This document shows, piece after piece, positions 17,669-25,869 of a DNA stretch of 64,000 nt. Within the stretch, counting starts at the first letter, position 1, and every line of letters begins with the position of its first letter. The translations under genes and the position numbers were made by a program. The stretch comes from Haliscomenobacter sp. (GTDB lineage Bacteria; Bacteroidota; Bacteroidia; Chitinophagales; Saprospiraceae), in contig JADJPL010000011.1 of the NCBI GenBank assembly GCA_016713275.1, forward strand, positions 172,892 to 236,891. Reading direction: 5' to 3'. The notes beneath the pieces are model-generated. The model made no database searches and was not told where the DNA came from. It saw only the letters and a list, made by a program, of their open reading frames with translations.

Positions 17669-18279
17669 CCAAAGACGCCGATACTTATTTCTCCGAGGGC
17701 TGCGGCCGCTGCTCGCTCGGTGGTACGCCGGAATGTAAAGTACACGCCTGGGAGCGCGAGTTGATCACCTTGCGGAGGATTGCGCTCGACTGTGGGCTGG
17801 ACGAGGAATGCAAATGGGGCGTTCCCTGTTATACGTTTCAGGGTAAAAACATCGCGCTGCTCTCTGCTTTTAAAGACAATTGCGCCCTCAGTTTTTTCAA
17901 AGGGTCCTTGTTGCACGACGAGCGCGGCGTATTGGAGTTCGCGGGGGAGAATTCCCATGTGGCCAAGCTGCTCCGCTTTACCACCCTCGAAGCGATTCTG
18001 GAAATGGAAGCGTTGATCAAAACCTACCTTTTCGAAGCCGTCGAAGTCGAGAAAGCGGGCGTGAAGACCCCAAAAGGCCCTGCGATGGAGATCCCGGAGG
18101 AGCTGCAGCGCAAGTTCAACGAGGCGCCGGCGTTCCGGGAAGCATTCGAAGCCCTGACGCCCGGACGGCAGCGAGGCTACCTGTTGCATTTTTCAGCGCC
18201 CAAACAATCGGCTACCCGGACGGCGCGGATTGAAAAGTGCATGCCGCTGATTTTTGAGGGCAAGGGGATGCAGGACTAG
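17665..18279 (+). CDS. YdeI/OmpD-associated family protein with DUF1801 domain
   Basis: A 204-aa soluble protein. The N-terminal part (about 20-125) has the DUF1801 pattern, including EECKWGVPCYTFQGKNIALLSAFKDNCALSFFKG. The C-terminal part (about 140-200) has the YdeI-type EELQRKFNEAPAFREAFEALTPGRQRGYLLHF and an Arg/Lys-rich end. ATG 17665 overlaps the DoxX stop by 4 bp. It is the last gene of the ArsR operon. Biochemical role not established. Confidence 0.88.
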   Translation: MTKDADTYFSEGCGRCSLGGTPECKVHAWERELITLRRIALDCGLDEECKWGVPCYTFQGKNIALLSAFKDNCALSFFKGSLLHDERGVLEFAGENSHVAKLLRFTTLEAILEMEALIKTYLFEAVEVEKAGVKTPKGPAMEIPEELQRKFNEAPAFREAFEALTPGRQRGYLLHFSAPKQSATRTARIEKCMPLIFEGKGMQD

Positions 18280-18333
18280 GCAGTTCCGGCGTCTATCGCG
18301 GCTTGCGTTTGTTGGTAAAAGAGATCGACCATG

Positions 18334-18390
18334 TTTTTGCTATTTGGCATAGCAAAAACAAATTATTTTTGCTATGCCAAATAGCAAAAA
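18334..18390. repeat. Perfect 25-bp compound inverted repeat
   Basis: Two 25-bp arms, 18334-18358 and 18366-18390, are exact reverse complements with a 7-bp spacer. Each arm is itself a palindrome (TTTTTGCTAT, 5-bp centre, ATAGCAAAAA), so the site is two adjacent dyads. It resembles a double operator for a dimeric repressor more than a terminator, but no gene starts next to it. Confidence 0.9.
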
Positions 18391-18409
18391 TACGAATAAC
18401 GATTCCATT

Positions 18410-18468
18410 AAAATGCACTTTTGAAAGAGCAGAATACGATAATTTTTGCTTTTTCAAAAGGGCATTTT
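18410..18468. repeat. Inverted repeat, 17-bp arms
   Basis: AAAATGCACTTTTGAAA (18410-18426) pairs with TTTCAAAAGGGCATTTT (18452-18468) with one mismatch and a 25-nt loop. Could form a stem-loop; no gene link seen. Confidence 0.7.
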
Positions 18469-18635
18469 TAGCGTTTTGGGTTTGAAACGAATCCGTCGCC
18501 CCTTGCTTGCCGACTCCTGATCCGCTATTTCGTCCGGCCGCGAGGGTATCCTAAGCATTGATCAATCGCTTTGGTTCGGCGCCAAGGATTTTTTTGAACC
18601 AGCTTTAATAAAGCGACTACAGGAGCCCATACCCT

Positions 18636-19067
18636 TCAAAAAACAAACGGCACAAACATCTTGCTCCTTGTCATATAATCCGAATAAGCCTGTCCGAAAA
18701 AGGCCTTGCATTCCTTCTCATCCGCTCGGGCCGTGAGGTAAAGGAAGCCGCTAACCAACAGCGCAACGATCCAAAGTTCCGGGGTTGGGTTTTTTAGCAG
18801 GATACCCCAAGCCAGGTAAAGAAGCGAAGCGTAAAGGGGGTGGCGGAGGTATCGAAAGATCCCGGAATCCACCAGCGTATTGGCCAGTACGTACCGGGTG
18901 ATATTTCCGGGCCCGCAGCCGATTTCAAAAATTCGGGCGCCGGGCTTGTACACGGCCTGGCAAAATGCGTCGTATGTGTCGTTGTACAGATCCAGGTCCA
19001 TGAAGTAGTCCTGATAAACGGAGGCTACTTTGCCCCAGGAGTGAAGGGTAATTTGGTAGGGGTCCAT
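18636..19067 (-). CDS. Chimeric methyltransferase (class I MTase start joined to an ICMT-like membrane end)
   Basis: A 143-aa reading frame made of two unrelated halves. Residues 1-62 are the beginning of a class I SAM methyltransferase, with motif I IFEIGCGPGNITRYVL and nothing after it. Residues ~63-143 are the C-terminal half of an isoprenylcysteine/phospholipid methyltransferase-like membrane protein: GIFRYLRHPLYASLLYLAWG, a further hydrophobic helix, and FFGQAYSDYMTRSKMFVPFVF. The join is near 18876-18884 and stays in frame. A deletion that fused two tandem genes is the simplest explanation. Neither half has a full active site, so it is probably non-functional. Confidence 0.65.
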   Translation of the reverse strand: MDPYQITLHSWGKVASVYQDYFMDLDLYNDTYDAFCQAVYKPGARIFEIGCGPGNITRYVLANTLVDSGIFRYLRHPLYASLLYLAWGILLKNPTPELWIVALLVSGFLYLTARADEKECKAFFGQAYSDYMTRSKMFVPFVF

Positions 19068-19223
19068 GAGCGCGCCGAATTGGAGTTATTATTTAAAGCA
19101 ACCAGAATGCGAATTCAAGGTAATACTCCCAGCACATTTTTTGGAACAGAAGATGCGCGTTGCCAGAAATTCGATCTTTTCCCCAAAAGGCTTTTTAACT
19201 TGCAGGACGAATTGCCGAATAAT

Positions 19224-20352
19224 ATGCTACAGGTGTTGGAAGCCCTGACCGCAGGCGCCGCATTCCTTCTCGCTTTTTTAATCTTGACGAACCCCAGGGG
19301 AGTCAATAAAAGGGCGAATTTTTGGCTTGGGATCTTTATGGCGAGTATTGCCATCCAATTATTGGACACTCAGTTTGTCACCCATGGCGTGTATTGGTCT
19401 TTCCCTCATCTCATCGGCACGGCTGATTTGGGATTTTTTCTGTTTCCGCCAGCTATTTATTTTGCTGCCCTTTTCTTTGTTAACCCGCAAAGATCCTACC
19501 GACGGACAGACTTCCTCCACTTTTTCTTTTTTATTACGTACGTCCTGCTGAATATTCCCATGTTGTTGGCGCTTAGCCGGGAAGAAAAGCTGAAAATGAT
19601 CGCAGAAGAACCCATGGGCACAGGGGATCGTATTGCGTTGGGCGCCATTGTAGTCTATACATTGACCTATTGCGGATTGTCGCTCGTAAAACTCAACCGG
19701 CATCAAAAAAACGTTGCCCAGATTCATGCTTCCGAAGAAAAGGCGGGGTTGTCCTGGTTCAGGCTTTTCCTTGTTTGGGTTTTTATTCTGGCTGCTTTGT
19801 GGGTGGGATATGCCTTGTTCCAGATTGAATTTTTAAATTACCTGGTCACCGGCGGGTTGCTTTTGGCCTTGTTTTTTCTTGGCTATTCCTCCCTGCATCA
19901 GGGAGAAGTGTACAACTTCAGTTCAAAGGAAAAAGAAGAGATCCAGGAATGGATAGAAGAAGCGGAGTCCGGCACTTTGACGAAAAAAACGCCCGTACCG
20001 CTGGAACGACTGGGGGAACTTTCCCGACAACTGGAGGCGGTCATGGAAAAAGAAAAGCCTTATCTGGAAAACGACCTGAATTTGCTGAAGCTGGCAGACC
20101 GGTTGGAGGTAAACCTTCATACGCTTTCTTTCGTGATTAACGAGGGGTTCAGGAAAATTTTGCTCAATACATTAACCGCCACCGGGTGGAGGAAGCAAAA
20201 AGCTTTTAGAAGACCCAGGCAATGACCATTTTAGCATGGTCGGAATTGCATTCACGGCGGGTTTCAATTCCAAAACGGCATTTAACACGGCGTTCAAGAA
20301 AATGACCGGGGTTTCGCCTACCGATTTCAAAGCCCGGCGTTCCGTTTTATAA
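19224..20352 (+). CDS. Membrane-anchored AraC-family regulator (two frameshifts)
   Basis: From ATG 19224, about 230 residues form seven hydrophobic helices (AGAAFLLAFLIL, FWLGIFMASIAIQLL, FLFPPAIYFAALFFV and so on). An AraC/XylS DNA-binding domain follows, beginning ENDLNLLKLADRLEVNLHTLSFVINEGF. The frame then breaks. Restoring a G near 20154 gives ENFAQYINRHRVEEAK. Restoring an A in the A5 run near 20201 gives KLLEDPGNDHFSMVGIAFTAGF up to ...SPTDFKARRSVL and the TAA at 20350-20352. The repaired protein (~376 aa) has the common Bacteroidota 7TM-AraC layout. It is divergent from the chimeric gene. Target genes unknown. Confidence 0.8.
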
Positions 20353-20441
20353 ACAGGAACGCTTTGCTCGCTTCTCCATAGGGTTGGTTTTATAAGTTGG
20401 AACACCGGCGCTTCCGGAAGCGCATAGTTTTGGCAAAAAAC

Positions 20442-21290
20442 ATGCGTATTATGAAGTGTGCCAATCTATGCGTTAAAGGGCTTTGGATGATGAGTTTCGC
20501 CTGCTTTGCGTGCTCCTGCTCCATGGAAGAAGCCCCTTTAGATCCCGGCTTGGTCCGGAAATTTTCCTTCACATCGGCGTATACAGGAACGACTTACCCG
20601 GTCTACGTGGTATTGCCGGAAGGGTACCAGTCTTCGGGGCAATACAAAACCCTATACCTGCTTGACGGAGACGATGTGGGGCTGCCTGGCCAAAAAGTGT
20701 ATGAATCCGCAGGCAGCCTCAACCATTCCGCCGCTGCCAGGCATCAAGTCCCAGGCGCTCTGGTGGTGGCCATCGGGGCAACGGAGGACCGCATTCGCGA
20801 TTACTCGCCCACGGCTATCAACATGTTCAAAGGGCAAGGCGGCGGGGTAGAAAACTACGCCAGGTTTTTGGAGCTCGAATTGATTCCCAGAATCGAAAAG
20901 GAGTTTGGGGCCGATACCTCCTCGCTTGGCCGCACTATTGCCGGACATTCTCTGGGAGGCAGCGCCGGGGGGTATCTGTTTACCCATCATCCCTCCGTCT
21001 TTTCCAAGTACCTCCTTTTGAGCCCGGCTTTCTGGTGGGACGAAGGCATCCAGATGCGCTATGAAGAAGAAACCCGAGCAGGAAACGTTTACCGGCATAC
21101 CCTGGTTTATGTGGGCTGTGGCGAATTTGAAGAAGGAATTGCCATCCTGGCAGAAGAGTGGTACCGTCGGATGCGGCAGTTTTATCCCAACTGCATCACC
21201 ACTTTTTATAAAGTGCAGAATGCTGGGCATAGTTCCTCCGCATTCGACGATTTCGAAAAGGCGATCGATTTTTATTACCTTAACCAATAA
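20442..21290 (+). CDS. Alpha/beta-hydrolase esterase lipoprotein (esterase D/IroE-like)
   Basis: A 282-aa protein with a lipoprotein-type N-terminus (hydrophobic stretch ending CFACSCS) followed by the putative esterase fold. The nucleophile elbow is GHSLGGSAGG, preceded by the oxyanion-side YLLDGDD segment, and a likely catalytic His is in NAGHSSSAFDDFEKA near the end. Family members hydrolyse siderophore esters, S-formylglutathione or acyl esters; the substrate here is open. ATG 20442 was chosen; ATG 20451 is a close alternative. It probably forms an operon with the next gene (10-bp gap). Confidence 0.85.
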   Translation: MRIMKCANLCVKGLWMMSFACFACSCSMEEAPLDPGLVRKFSFTSAYTGTTYPVYVVLPEGYQSSGQYKTLYLLDGDDVGLPGQKVYESAGSLNHSAAARHQVPGALVVAIGATEDRIRDYSPTAINMFKGQGGGVENYARFLELELIPRIEKEFGADTSSLGRTIAGHSLGGSAGGYLFTHHPSVFSKYLLLSPAFWWDEGIQMRYEEETRAGNVYRHTLVYVGCGEFEEGIAILAEEWYRRMRQFYPNCITTFYKVQNAGHSSSAFDDFEKAIDFYYLNQ

Positions 21291-21300
21291 TCTACCCTAA

Positions 21301-21876
21301 ATGATCAGGTTTCCTTTGTTGATAATACTTCTCTTTGGGCGCTTTGCTCTTTTGTTCGCCCAATCCTCTTTACCTGCTTTCGCCTCAAAAGAATTTCGGA
21401 GTCTGGAAGTAAAGGCAGGGAAGAATGGATTGCTGCAGATGCCCGTAATCCCCAATGTAAATGTGCTCTACCAAAGGAATATCGGACCGCATTTGGCGGC
21501 CGTTTTTTATTCCGAAGCGGCTTTTTCCGCTTTTACCCCGAACCCGGAAGAGGAATACCTCGTGCGGAAGTATTTCCGGTGGGTGGGGACGGCAGGGCTT
21601 GGCGGAACGACAGGTAAAAAAGGGATCGGCAACAGCTTGTTCCTCCTTGCTGGAGGGCGCTATTACCATTCCCACGCTTATGTTCAGGAAGACCTCATGC
21701 CCGAACTCGTTACCAGCCGGCTTATGCCTGAATTAGGGCTGCTTTATGACCTAAAAATAGGCAAAAAACAGACCTACTTTTCCTTTCAGCACTATATCCC
21801 ACTTCATCCATTTCGCATGCTGTTAGCTGGAGAAGGATTTCGGACTACAAGCTTGGGAATCGGAGTCCGGCTTTAG
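21301..21876 (+). CDS. Exported protein of unknown function, probable outer-membrane beta barrel
   Basis: A 191-aa protein with a signal peptide (MIRFPLLIILLFGRFALLFAQ). The mature part alternates hydrophobic and polar residues in strand-like segments, such as VNVLYQRNIGPHLAAVFYSEA and NSLFLLAGGRYYHSHAYV. It ends in TTSLGIGVRL with an aromatic/Leu terminal pattern, as in small outer-membrane barrels. No named family is recognised. It follows the esterase lipoprotein closely, so the two may work together at the envelope. Confidence 0.65.
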   Translation: MIRFPLLIILLFGRFALLFAQSSLPAFASKEFRSLEVKAGKNGLLQMPVIPNVNVLYQRNIGPHLAAVFYSEAAFSAFTPNPEEEYLVRKYFRWVGTAGLGGTTGKKGIGNSLFLLAGGRYYHSHAYVQEDLMPELVTSRLMPELGLLYDLKIGKKQTYFSFQHYIPLHPFRMLLAGEGFRTTSLGIGVRL

Positions 21877-21882
21877 CAAAAA

Positions 21883-21915
21883 AAAGTTGGCAACTTTTCA
21901 AAAGTTGCCAACTTT
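21883..21915. terminator. Perfect 15-bp hairpin between the barrel-like protein and rluF
   Basis: AAAGTTGGCAACTTT and AAAGTTGCCAACTTT are exact reverse complements around a 3-nt loop, 7 bp after a stop codon and 18 bp before the rluF start. There is no long T run, so it may be a terminator or a leader structure for rluF. Each arm is also nearly self-palindromic. Confidence 0.7.
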
Positions 21916-21933
21916 GCAAAAACCTGCTCCACC

Positions 21934-22695
21934 TTGGAACGTTCGAACGAAGAGTCCATCAGCCTGAACAAATTCATCAGCGGCACGGGAATCTGCTCCC
22001 GGCGCGAGGCGGACGTCTGGATCAAAGCCGGGCGCGTGACGATCAACGGCCAAATCGCCGTTTCCGGCAACCGGGTGTTCGAAGGCGATGAGGTGCTGCT
22101 CGACGGCAAACCGCTCCGGGAAAAACCCGAAGCCCTGTACATCGCGTTCAACAAACCGGTAGGCATCGTCTGTACCACCGATCCCAAAGAGCCGCAAAAC
22201 ATCATCCGCTTCATTAACCATCCGCTGCGGCTGTTCCCTATCGGGCGGCTCGATAAGGCATCGCAAGGGCTTATTTTTCTCACCAACGACGGAGACGTGG
22301 TCAATAAAGTGCTCCGGGCAGGAAACAACCACGAAAAGGAATACGTCGTGACCGTCGGCCGGCCTATTACGCCGGATTTCCTGAAACGGATGCGGGAAGG
22401 GGTGCCCATCCTGGGAACGGTCACCAAAAAATGCCGGGTGGACCAAACCGGTGAAACGACCTTTCAAATCATCCTCACCCAGGGCCTCAACCGGCAGATC
22501 CGCCGCATGTGCGAATTCCTGGGGTACGAAGTGGTGCGCTTGAAGCGCACCCGCATCATGAATGTTTCCCTCGGCAAGCTCCGCCCCGGCCATTGGCGGG
22601 AGCTCAGTCGGGCAGAATTGGCAACGATCCGGCAGATGGTGGCGTCGTCGTCGAAGACGGAAGAAGCGTCGGTGGATAAGCATAAGAAGCGGTAG
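21934..22695 (+). CDS. rluF: 23S rRNA pseudouridine synthase, RluF type
   Basis: A 253-aa enzyme expected to isomerise U2604 of 23S rRNA (family knowledge). It has an N-terminal S4 domain (ISLNKFISGTGICSRREADVWI), a catalytic loop FPIGRLDKASQGLIFLTNDG with Asp107, and the downstream QGLNRQIRRMCEFLGYEVVRLKRTRI motif. It ends in a Lys/Ser-rich tail. The start appears to be TTG at 21934, since no ATG or GTG is available before the S4 domain and the hairpin lies directly upstream. Paralogue of the RluB-type gene at 0.4 kb. Confidence 0.9.
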   Translation: MERSNEESISLNKFISGTGICSRREADVWIKAGRVTINGQIAVSGNRVFEGDEVLLDGKPLREKPEALYIAFNKPVGIVCTTDPKEPQNIIRFINHPLRLFPIGRLDKASQGLIFLTNDGDVVNKVLRAGNNHEKEYVVTVGRPITPDFLKRMREGVPILGTVTKKCRVDQTGETTFQIILTQGLNRQIRRMCEFLGYEVVRLKRTRIMNVSLGKLRPGHWRELSRAELATIRQMVASSSKTEEASVDKHKKR

Positions 22696-22848
22696 AAAGC
22701 TTCTGGCCGGGCAGGAGCAAGAAGGGCCTTTTGAGACAGCCCGTATCGGTAAACATCCTTTACTGATCAAAATCATCTTTCAATTGAATTATCCTCAGTA
22801 ATCCCTTCCAGGACACGCGGCTAATTTTGCAATAAATCCCCTTCCGCT

Positions 22849-23946
22849 ATGCTGCTCCGCCTCTTTTTTGCCTTTTTCATCCTTGTGCACGGACTCATTC
22901 ACGCTATGGGCTTTGCCAAAGCGTTTGGGTACGGCGAAAAGCTGCCTCTTTCCAGGAGTATTTCCAAACCCGCAGGCGCTGTGTGGCTCCTTACCATGTT
23001 CTTTTTTGTTGTTGCCGCGGTTTTGGTTGTTTTTCAAGTTTCCTGGTGGTGGGCTATCGGCCTCCTGGCGGCGGTTGTGTCTCAAATGCTCCTTTTTACC
23101 GCCTGGAAGGATGCCCGATTCGGAACGATCGCCAACATAATTGTACTTCTCGGAACCATTTTGGCTTTTGGCGCCTGGAGCTTTGAACGGCAATATCAAA
23201 AGGATGTAAAAGCCGGGTTGGCCACGACGGCCAACTCTCAATTGGAGCGCATTCAGGAAACCGACCTGCAACCGTTGCCCCTTCCTGTGCAAAATTACCT
23301 CCGCAAGGCTGGGGTGTTGGGAAAACCCAAAGTGCGGTATTTTATCCTGGAGTTTGAAGGGGAGATCCGGGGGAATGATAACGCGCCCTGGATGCCCTTT
23401 ACCTGCGAGCAGTTCAACTTCCTGGAACACCCAACCCGCTTGTTCTTTATGAACGCCCGGATGAAAGGCATGCCGGTGGCGGGGTATCATCATTTTATCG
23501 ACAGGAAGGCGGTGATGGACATCCGCCTGTTCTCCCTTTTCAAGGTGCAATCTGCCGAGGGGCCAGAGATGGATACGTCGGAAACCGTGACCTTTTTCAA
23601 CGACATGTGCTGCATGGCGCCTGCGACCTTGATTGATCCGCGCATTCAATGGCTGCAAACCGATAGCAGCCGCATTCTGGCCGCGTTTTCCAATAAGGGG
23701 GTTACGGTATCCGCCTGGCTCCATTTCAACGAACAGGGGGACTTGGTCAATTTTATCTCCAACGACCGCTACGCGACTCAGGAAGACGGTACCATGAAAA
23801 AATTCCCGTGGCTCACTCCCATGAGCGATTTCCGGACTACCCCCGACGGATACCGGTTGCCACACTTCGGAGAAGCCGTCTATCGGTATACGGAAGGGGA
23901 TTACCCTTACGGGAAGTTCAGGCTGAAAAAAGTGGCGTATCGCTAA
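22849..23946 (+). CDS. DUF6544-family membrane protein
   Basis: A 365-aa protein. Residues 1-125 hold four hydrophobic helices (LFFAFFILVHGLIHAMGF, VWLLTMFFFVVAAVLVVF, WAIGLLAAVVSQMLLF, IIVLLGTILAFGAW). The rest is a soluble beta-rich domain opening with LPLPVQNYLRKAGVLGKPKVRYF, the phrase that marks DUF6544 proteins, and ending with FGEAVYRYTEGDYPYGKFRLKKV. The soluble domain probably lies outside the cytoplasmic face. Function unknown. Confidence 0.82.
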   Translation: MLLRLFFAFFILVHGLIHAMGFAKAFGYGEKLPLSRSISKPAGAVWLLTMFFFVVAAVLVVFQVSWWWAIGLLAAVVSQMLLFTAWKDARFGTIANIIVLLGTILAFGAWSFERQYQKDVKAGLATTANSQLERIQETDLQPLPLPVQNYLRKAGVLGKPKVRYFILEFEGEIRGNDNAPWMPFTCEQFNFLEHPTRLFFMNARMKGMPVAGYHHFIDRKAVMDIRLFSLFKVQSAEGPEMDTSETVTFFNDMCCMAPATLIDPRIQWLQTDSSRILAAFSNKGVTVSAWLHFNEQGDLVNFISNDRYATQEDGTMKKFPWLTPMSDFRTTPDGYRLPHFGEAVYRYTEGDYPYGKFRLKKVAYR

Positions 23947-23992
23947 GGCGTTGATTTTTTCGATTTTCCCCTTTTTTGCGGATCTTTCCTCC

Positions 23993-24793
23993 ATGAATAA
24001 GGGAACCCTCTCCAACGCGCTCCGCGCTTTGCGGCTAATCTACTGGACCGACTGGCTCCGGTATGTCCTCGAAAAATGGAACAACCGGCACTCCAACCGT
24101 AACTTCCTTCGAGAACACCCCGGCGTGGCCATCCCCCCCGATTACTTGTTGTACGAATCCTACCGCCTGGATTACAGCAAATATTTCTCTCAGGGAAAGG
24201 AAACTGCCCAATGGATTGCCGCCCACTTAGAGAAATACATAGATTTTGACGGCAAAAAGATCCTGGACTGGGGCTGCGGGCCGGGGCGCGTCCTCCGGCA
24301 TTTGCCCGAAGTCCTGGGCCCGTCTTGCGTACTCCACGGGACGGACTACAACCAGCGTTCCATCGAATGGTGCAGAACAAACCTTCCCGGGATTTCCTTT
24401 AACCACAACGCCCTGGAAGCCAACCTGCCTTATCCCGACGGCTTTTTTGACGCGATATACGGCATTTCCATCATCACCCATTTGTCGGAGCCTATGCACT
24501 ATGCCTGGGTGGCGGAGCTACTCCGCGTGCTGAGCCCGGGGGGCGTCCTTTTCCTGACCGCACAAGGCGATGCATTCAAGATAAAAATGACCTCATCGGA
24601 ATTGGAAGCTTACCAACGCGGAGAGCTCGTGGTGCGCGGCAAGGTGAAAGAGGGGCACCGCACCTATTCGGCATTCCATCCCCGGCCGTTTATGGAAAAA
24701 CTGTTTGAGAAAACGCAGGTCCTGGAGCATATCGCGCCGCCTGCGGAAAAAGGCAAAGGGCTGGCTCAGGATGTCTGGGTTCTGAAGAAATGA
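23993..24793 (+). CDS. Class I SAM-dependent methyltransferase
   Basis: A 266-aa cytoplasmic enzyme. Motif I is ILDWGCGPGRVLRHLPE (about 78-94), the acidic ribose-binding end of strand 2 is LHGTDYNQRSIEWC, and motif IV/post is DGFFDAIYGISIITHL, as in the Methyltransf_11/25 group. The N-terminal helices rich in Trp, Arg and Tyr may bind the acceptor. ATG 23993 was chosen over 23951, which is only 5 bp after the previous stop and has a poor N-terminus. Acceptor unknown. Confidence 0.85.
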   Translation: MNKGTLSNALRALRLIYWTDWLRYVLEKWNNRHSNRNFLREHPGVAIPPDYLLYESYRLDYSKYFSQGKETAQWIAAHLEKYIDFDGKKILDWGCGPGRVLRHLPEVLGPSCVLHGTDYNQRSIEWCRTNLPGISFNHNALEANLPYPDGFFDAIYGISIITHLSEPMHYAWVAELLRVLSPGGVLFLTAQGDAFKIKMTSSELEAYQRGELVVRGKVKEGHRTYSAFHPRPFMEKLFEKTQVLEHIAPPAEKGKGLAQDVWVLKK

Positions 24794-24837
24794 TGCCTGG
24801 CCACCCGGCAGCTCCCTGGCTTTAACCAGCGATCTGG

Positions 24838-24868
24838 TTGTTTTATTGCAAAAACGAGATTATATTTG
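24838..24868 (+). promoter_or_regulatory. Promoter of the fic gene
   Basis: TTG (24838-24840), 20 bp, TATATTTG (24861-24868): a full match to the Bacteroidota -33/-7 promoter. The last two bases of the -7 box enter the palindromic operator. Confidence 0.75.
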
Positions 24869-24890
24869 ATAGTATCAATTGATACTATCA
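24867..24890. promoter_or_regulatory. 24-bp perfect palindrome overlapping the fic start
   Basis: TGATAGTATC-AATT-GATACTATCA equals its own reverse complement over 24 bp. It begins at the end of the -7 box, covers the expected transcription start, and its last base is the A of the fic ATG. This position is what an autoregulatory operator would occupy; the winged-helix-like C-terminus of the Fic protein is a possible binder. Confidence 0.8.
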
Positions 24891-25846
24891 TGAAGCCGCC
24901 TTATACCATATCCCCTCTAATGCTCCGTTTGGTTGCCTCCATTTCTGAAAAATTGGGAATAATCAAAGCCGGTTTTTTTGAAAAGCCTGCGCCTCAACTT
25001 AGAAAACAAAACAAAATAAAGACAATTCATGCTTCCTTGAAGATAGAAGGCAATACGCTGACAGAAGATCAGGTAACGGCAATCATCGAGGACAAAAGGG
25101 TGTTGGGGCCTGCAAAAGATATTCTCGAAGTGATTAATGCCAAAAACGTGTATGATAACCTGCAAATGTTCGATCCCGTTTCTTCCCAATCCTTTCTTTC
25201 AGCGCACCGCATGATGATGGAAGGGCTAATTGATAAACCGGGCAGATACCGCACTGAGCAGGTTGGGATTGCACAAGGATCCAAAGTTACCCATTTGGCG
25301 CCTCCTCCGGGCAATGTACATTACTTGATGGAGGATCTTTTTTCCTACCTGAAACATGAAGAAGAGTTAACCCTGATAAAGAGTTGTGTTTTTCATTATG
25401 AACTGGAGTTTATTCACCCGTTTGTGGATGGAAATGGCCGGATGGGGCGTTTGTGGCAATCCGTTATATTAACGAAAGAAAATCCGGTTTTTGAAAACCT
25501 GCCTTTTGAAACCCTGATCAACCAAACCCAAAGGGAGTATTACGAAGCGTTAAGCCAAAGCGATAAGATGGGGAAATCGGATGTTTTTATTGAGTATATG
25601 CTTAGGGTGATTGACGAATCACTGGTTGAACTCATGGAAAACAAAACGAAACCGCTTTCGCCCGAAGGCCGGTTGGATTATTTCATTTCAACAGACGTTG
25701 CATTTTTTACCAGAAAAGATTACCAGCGGATTTTCAAAAATATTTCAGCAGCAACGGCAAGCCGGGATTTAAAGCAAGGCATTGAAATGGGGTTATTAGA
25801 AAAGTCGGGCGAAAAAAATCAAACGATCTATCGGGTAAAACATTGA
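24890..25846 (+). CDS. Fic-domain protein (AMPylase-like) with N-terminal inhibitory helix and C-terminal winged helix
   Basis: A 318-aa protein expected to transfer AMP or another nucleotide to protein hydroxyls. The catalytic motif HPFVDGNGRMGR (about 176-187) is complete. Upstream, SLKIEGN (about 49-55) matches the (S/T)xxxE(G/N) inhibitory motif, which places it in the self-inhibited class II group. The C-terminal ~60 residues (FFTRKDYQRIFKNISAATASRDLKQGIEMGLLEKSG) read as a winged helix-turn-helix. ATG 24890 was chosen because it follows the promoter/palindrome; 24866 lies upstream of the expected transcript. Not part of a recognisable toxin-antitoxin pair. Confidence 0.92.
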   Translation: MKPPYTISPLMLRLVASISEKLGIIKAGFFEKPAPQLRKQNKIKTIHASLKIEGNTLTEDQVTAIIEDKRVLGPAKDILEVINAKNVYDNLQMFDPVSSQSFLSAHRMMMEGLIDKPGRYRTEQVGIAQGSKVTHLAPPPGNVHYLMEDLFSYLKHEEELTLIKSCVFHYELEFIHPFVDGNGRMGRLWQSVILTKENPVFENLPFETLINQTQREYYEALSQSDKMGKSDVFIEYMLRVIDESLVELMENKTKPLSPEGRLDYFISTDVAFFTRKDYQRIFKNISAATASRDLKQGIEMGLLEKSGEKNQTIYRVKH

Positions 25847-25869
25847 TTATTAAATAAAAAATCTATTGG

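Larger units (their letters stand above)
18280..18635. other. Gene-free interval with two large inverted repeats
   Basis: A 356-bp stretch with no credible gene, lower in GC than its surroundings up to about 18480. It holds two separate inverted repeats (18334-18390 and 18410-18468) listed individually. It may be the remains of a lost gene, because the next gene (18636-19067) looks like a deletion product. Confidence 0.6.

Noticed and set aside
24866..25846. Fic as the toxin of a FicT-FicA toxin-antitoxin pair
   Set aside because: The inhibitory motif is inside the Fic protein itself (class II) and there is no small antitoxin gene upstream.
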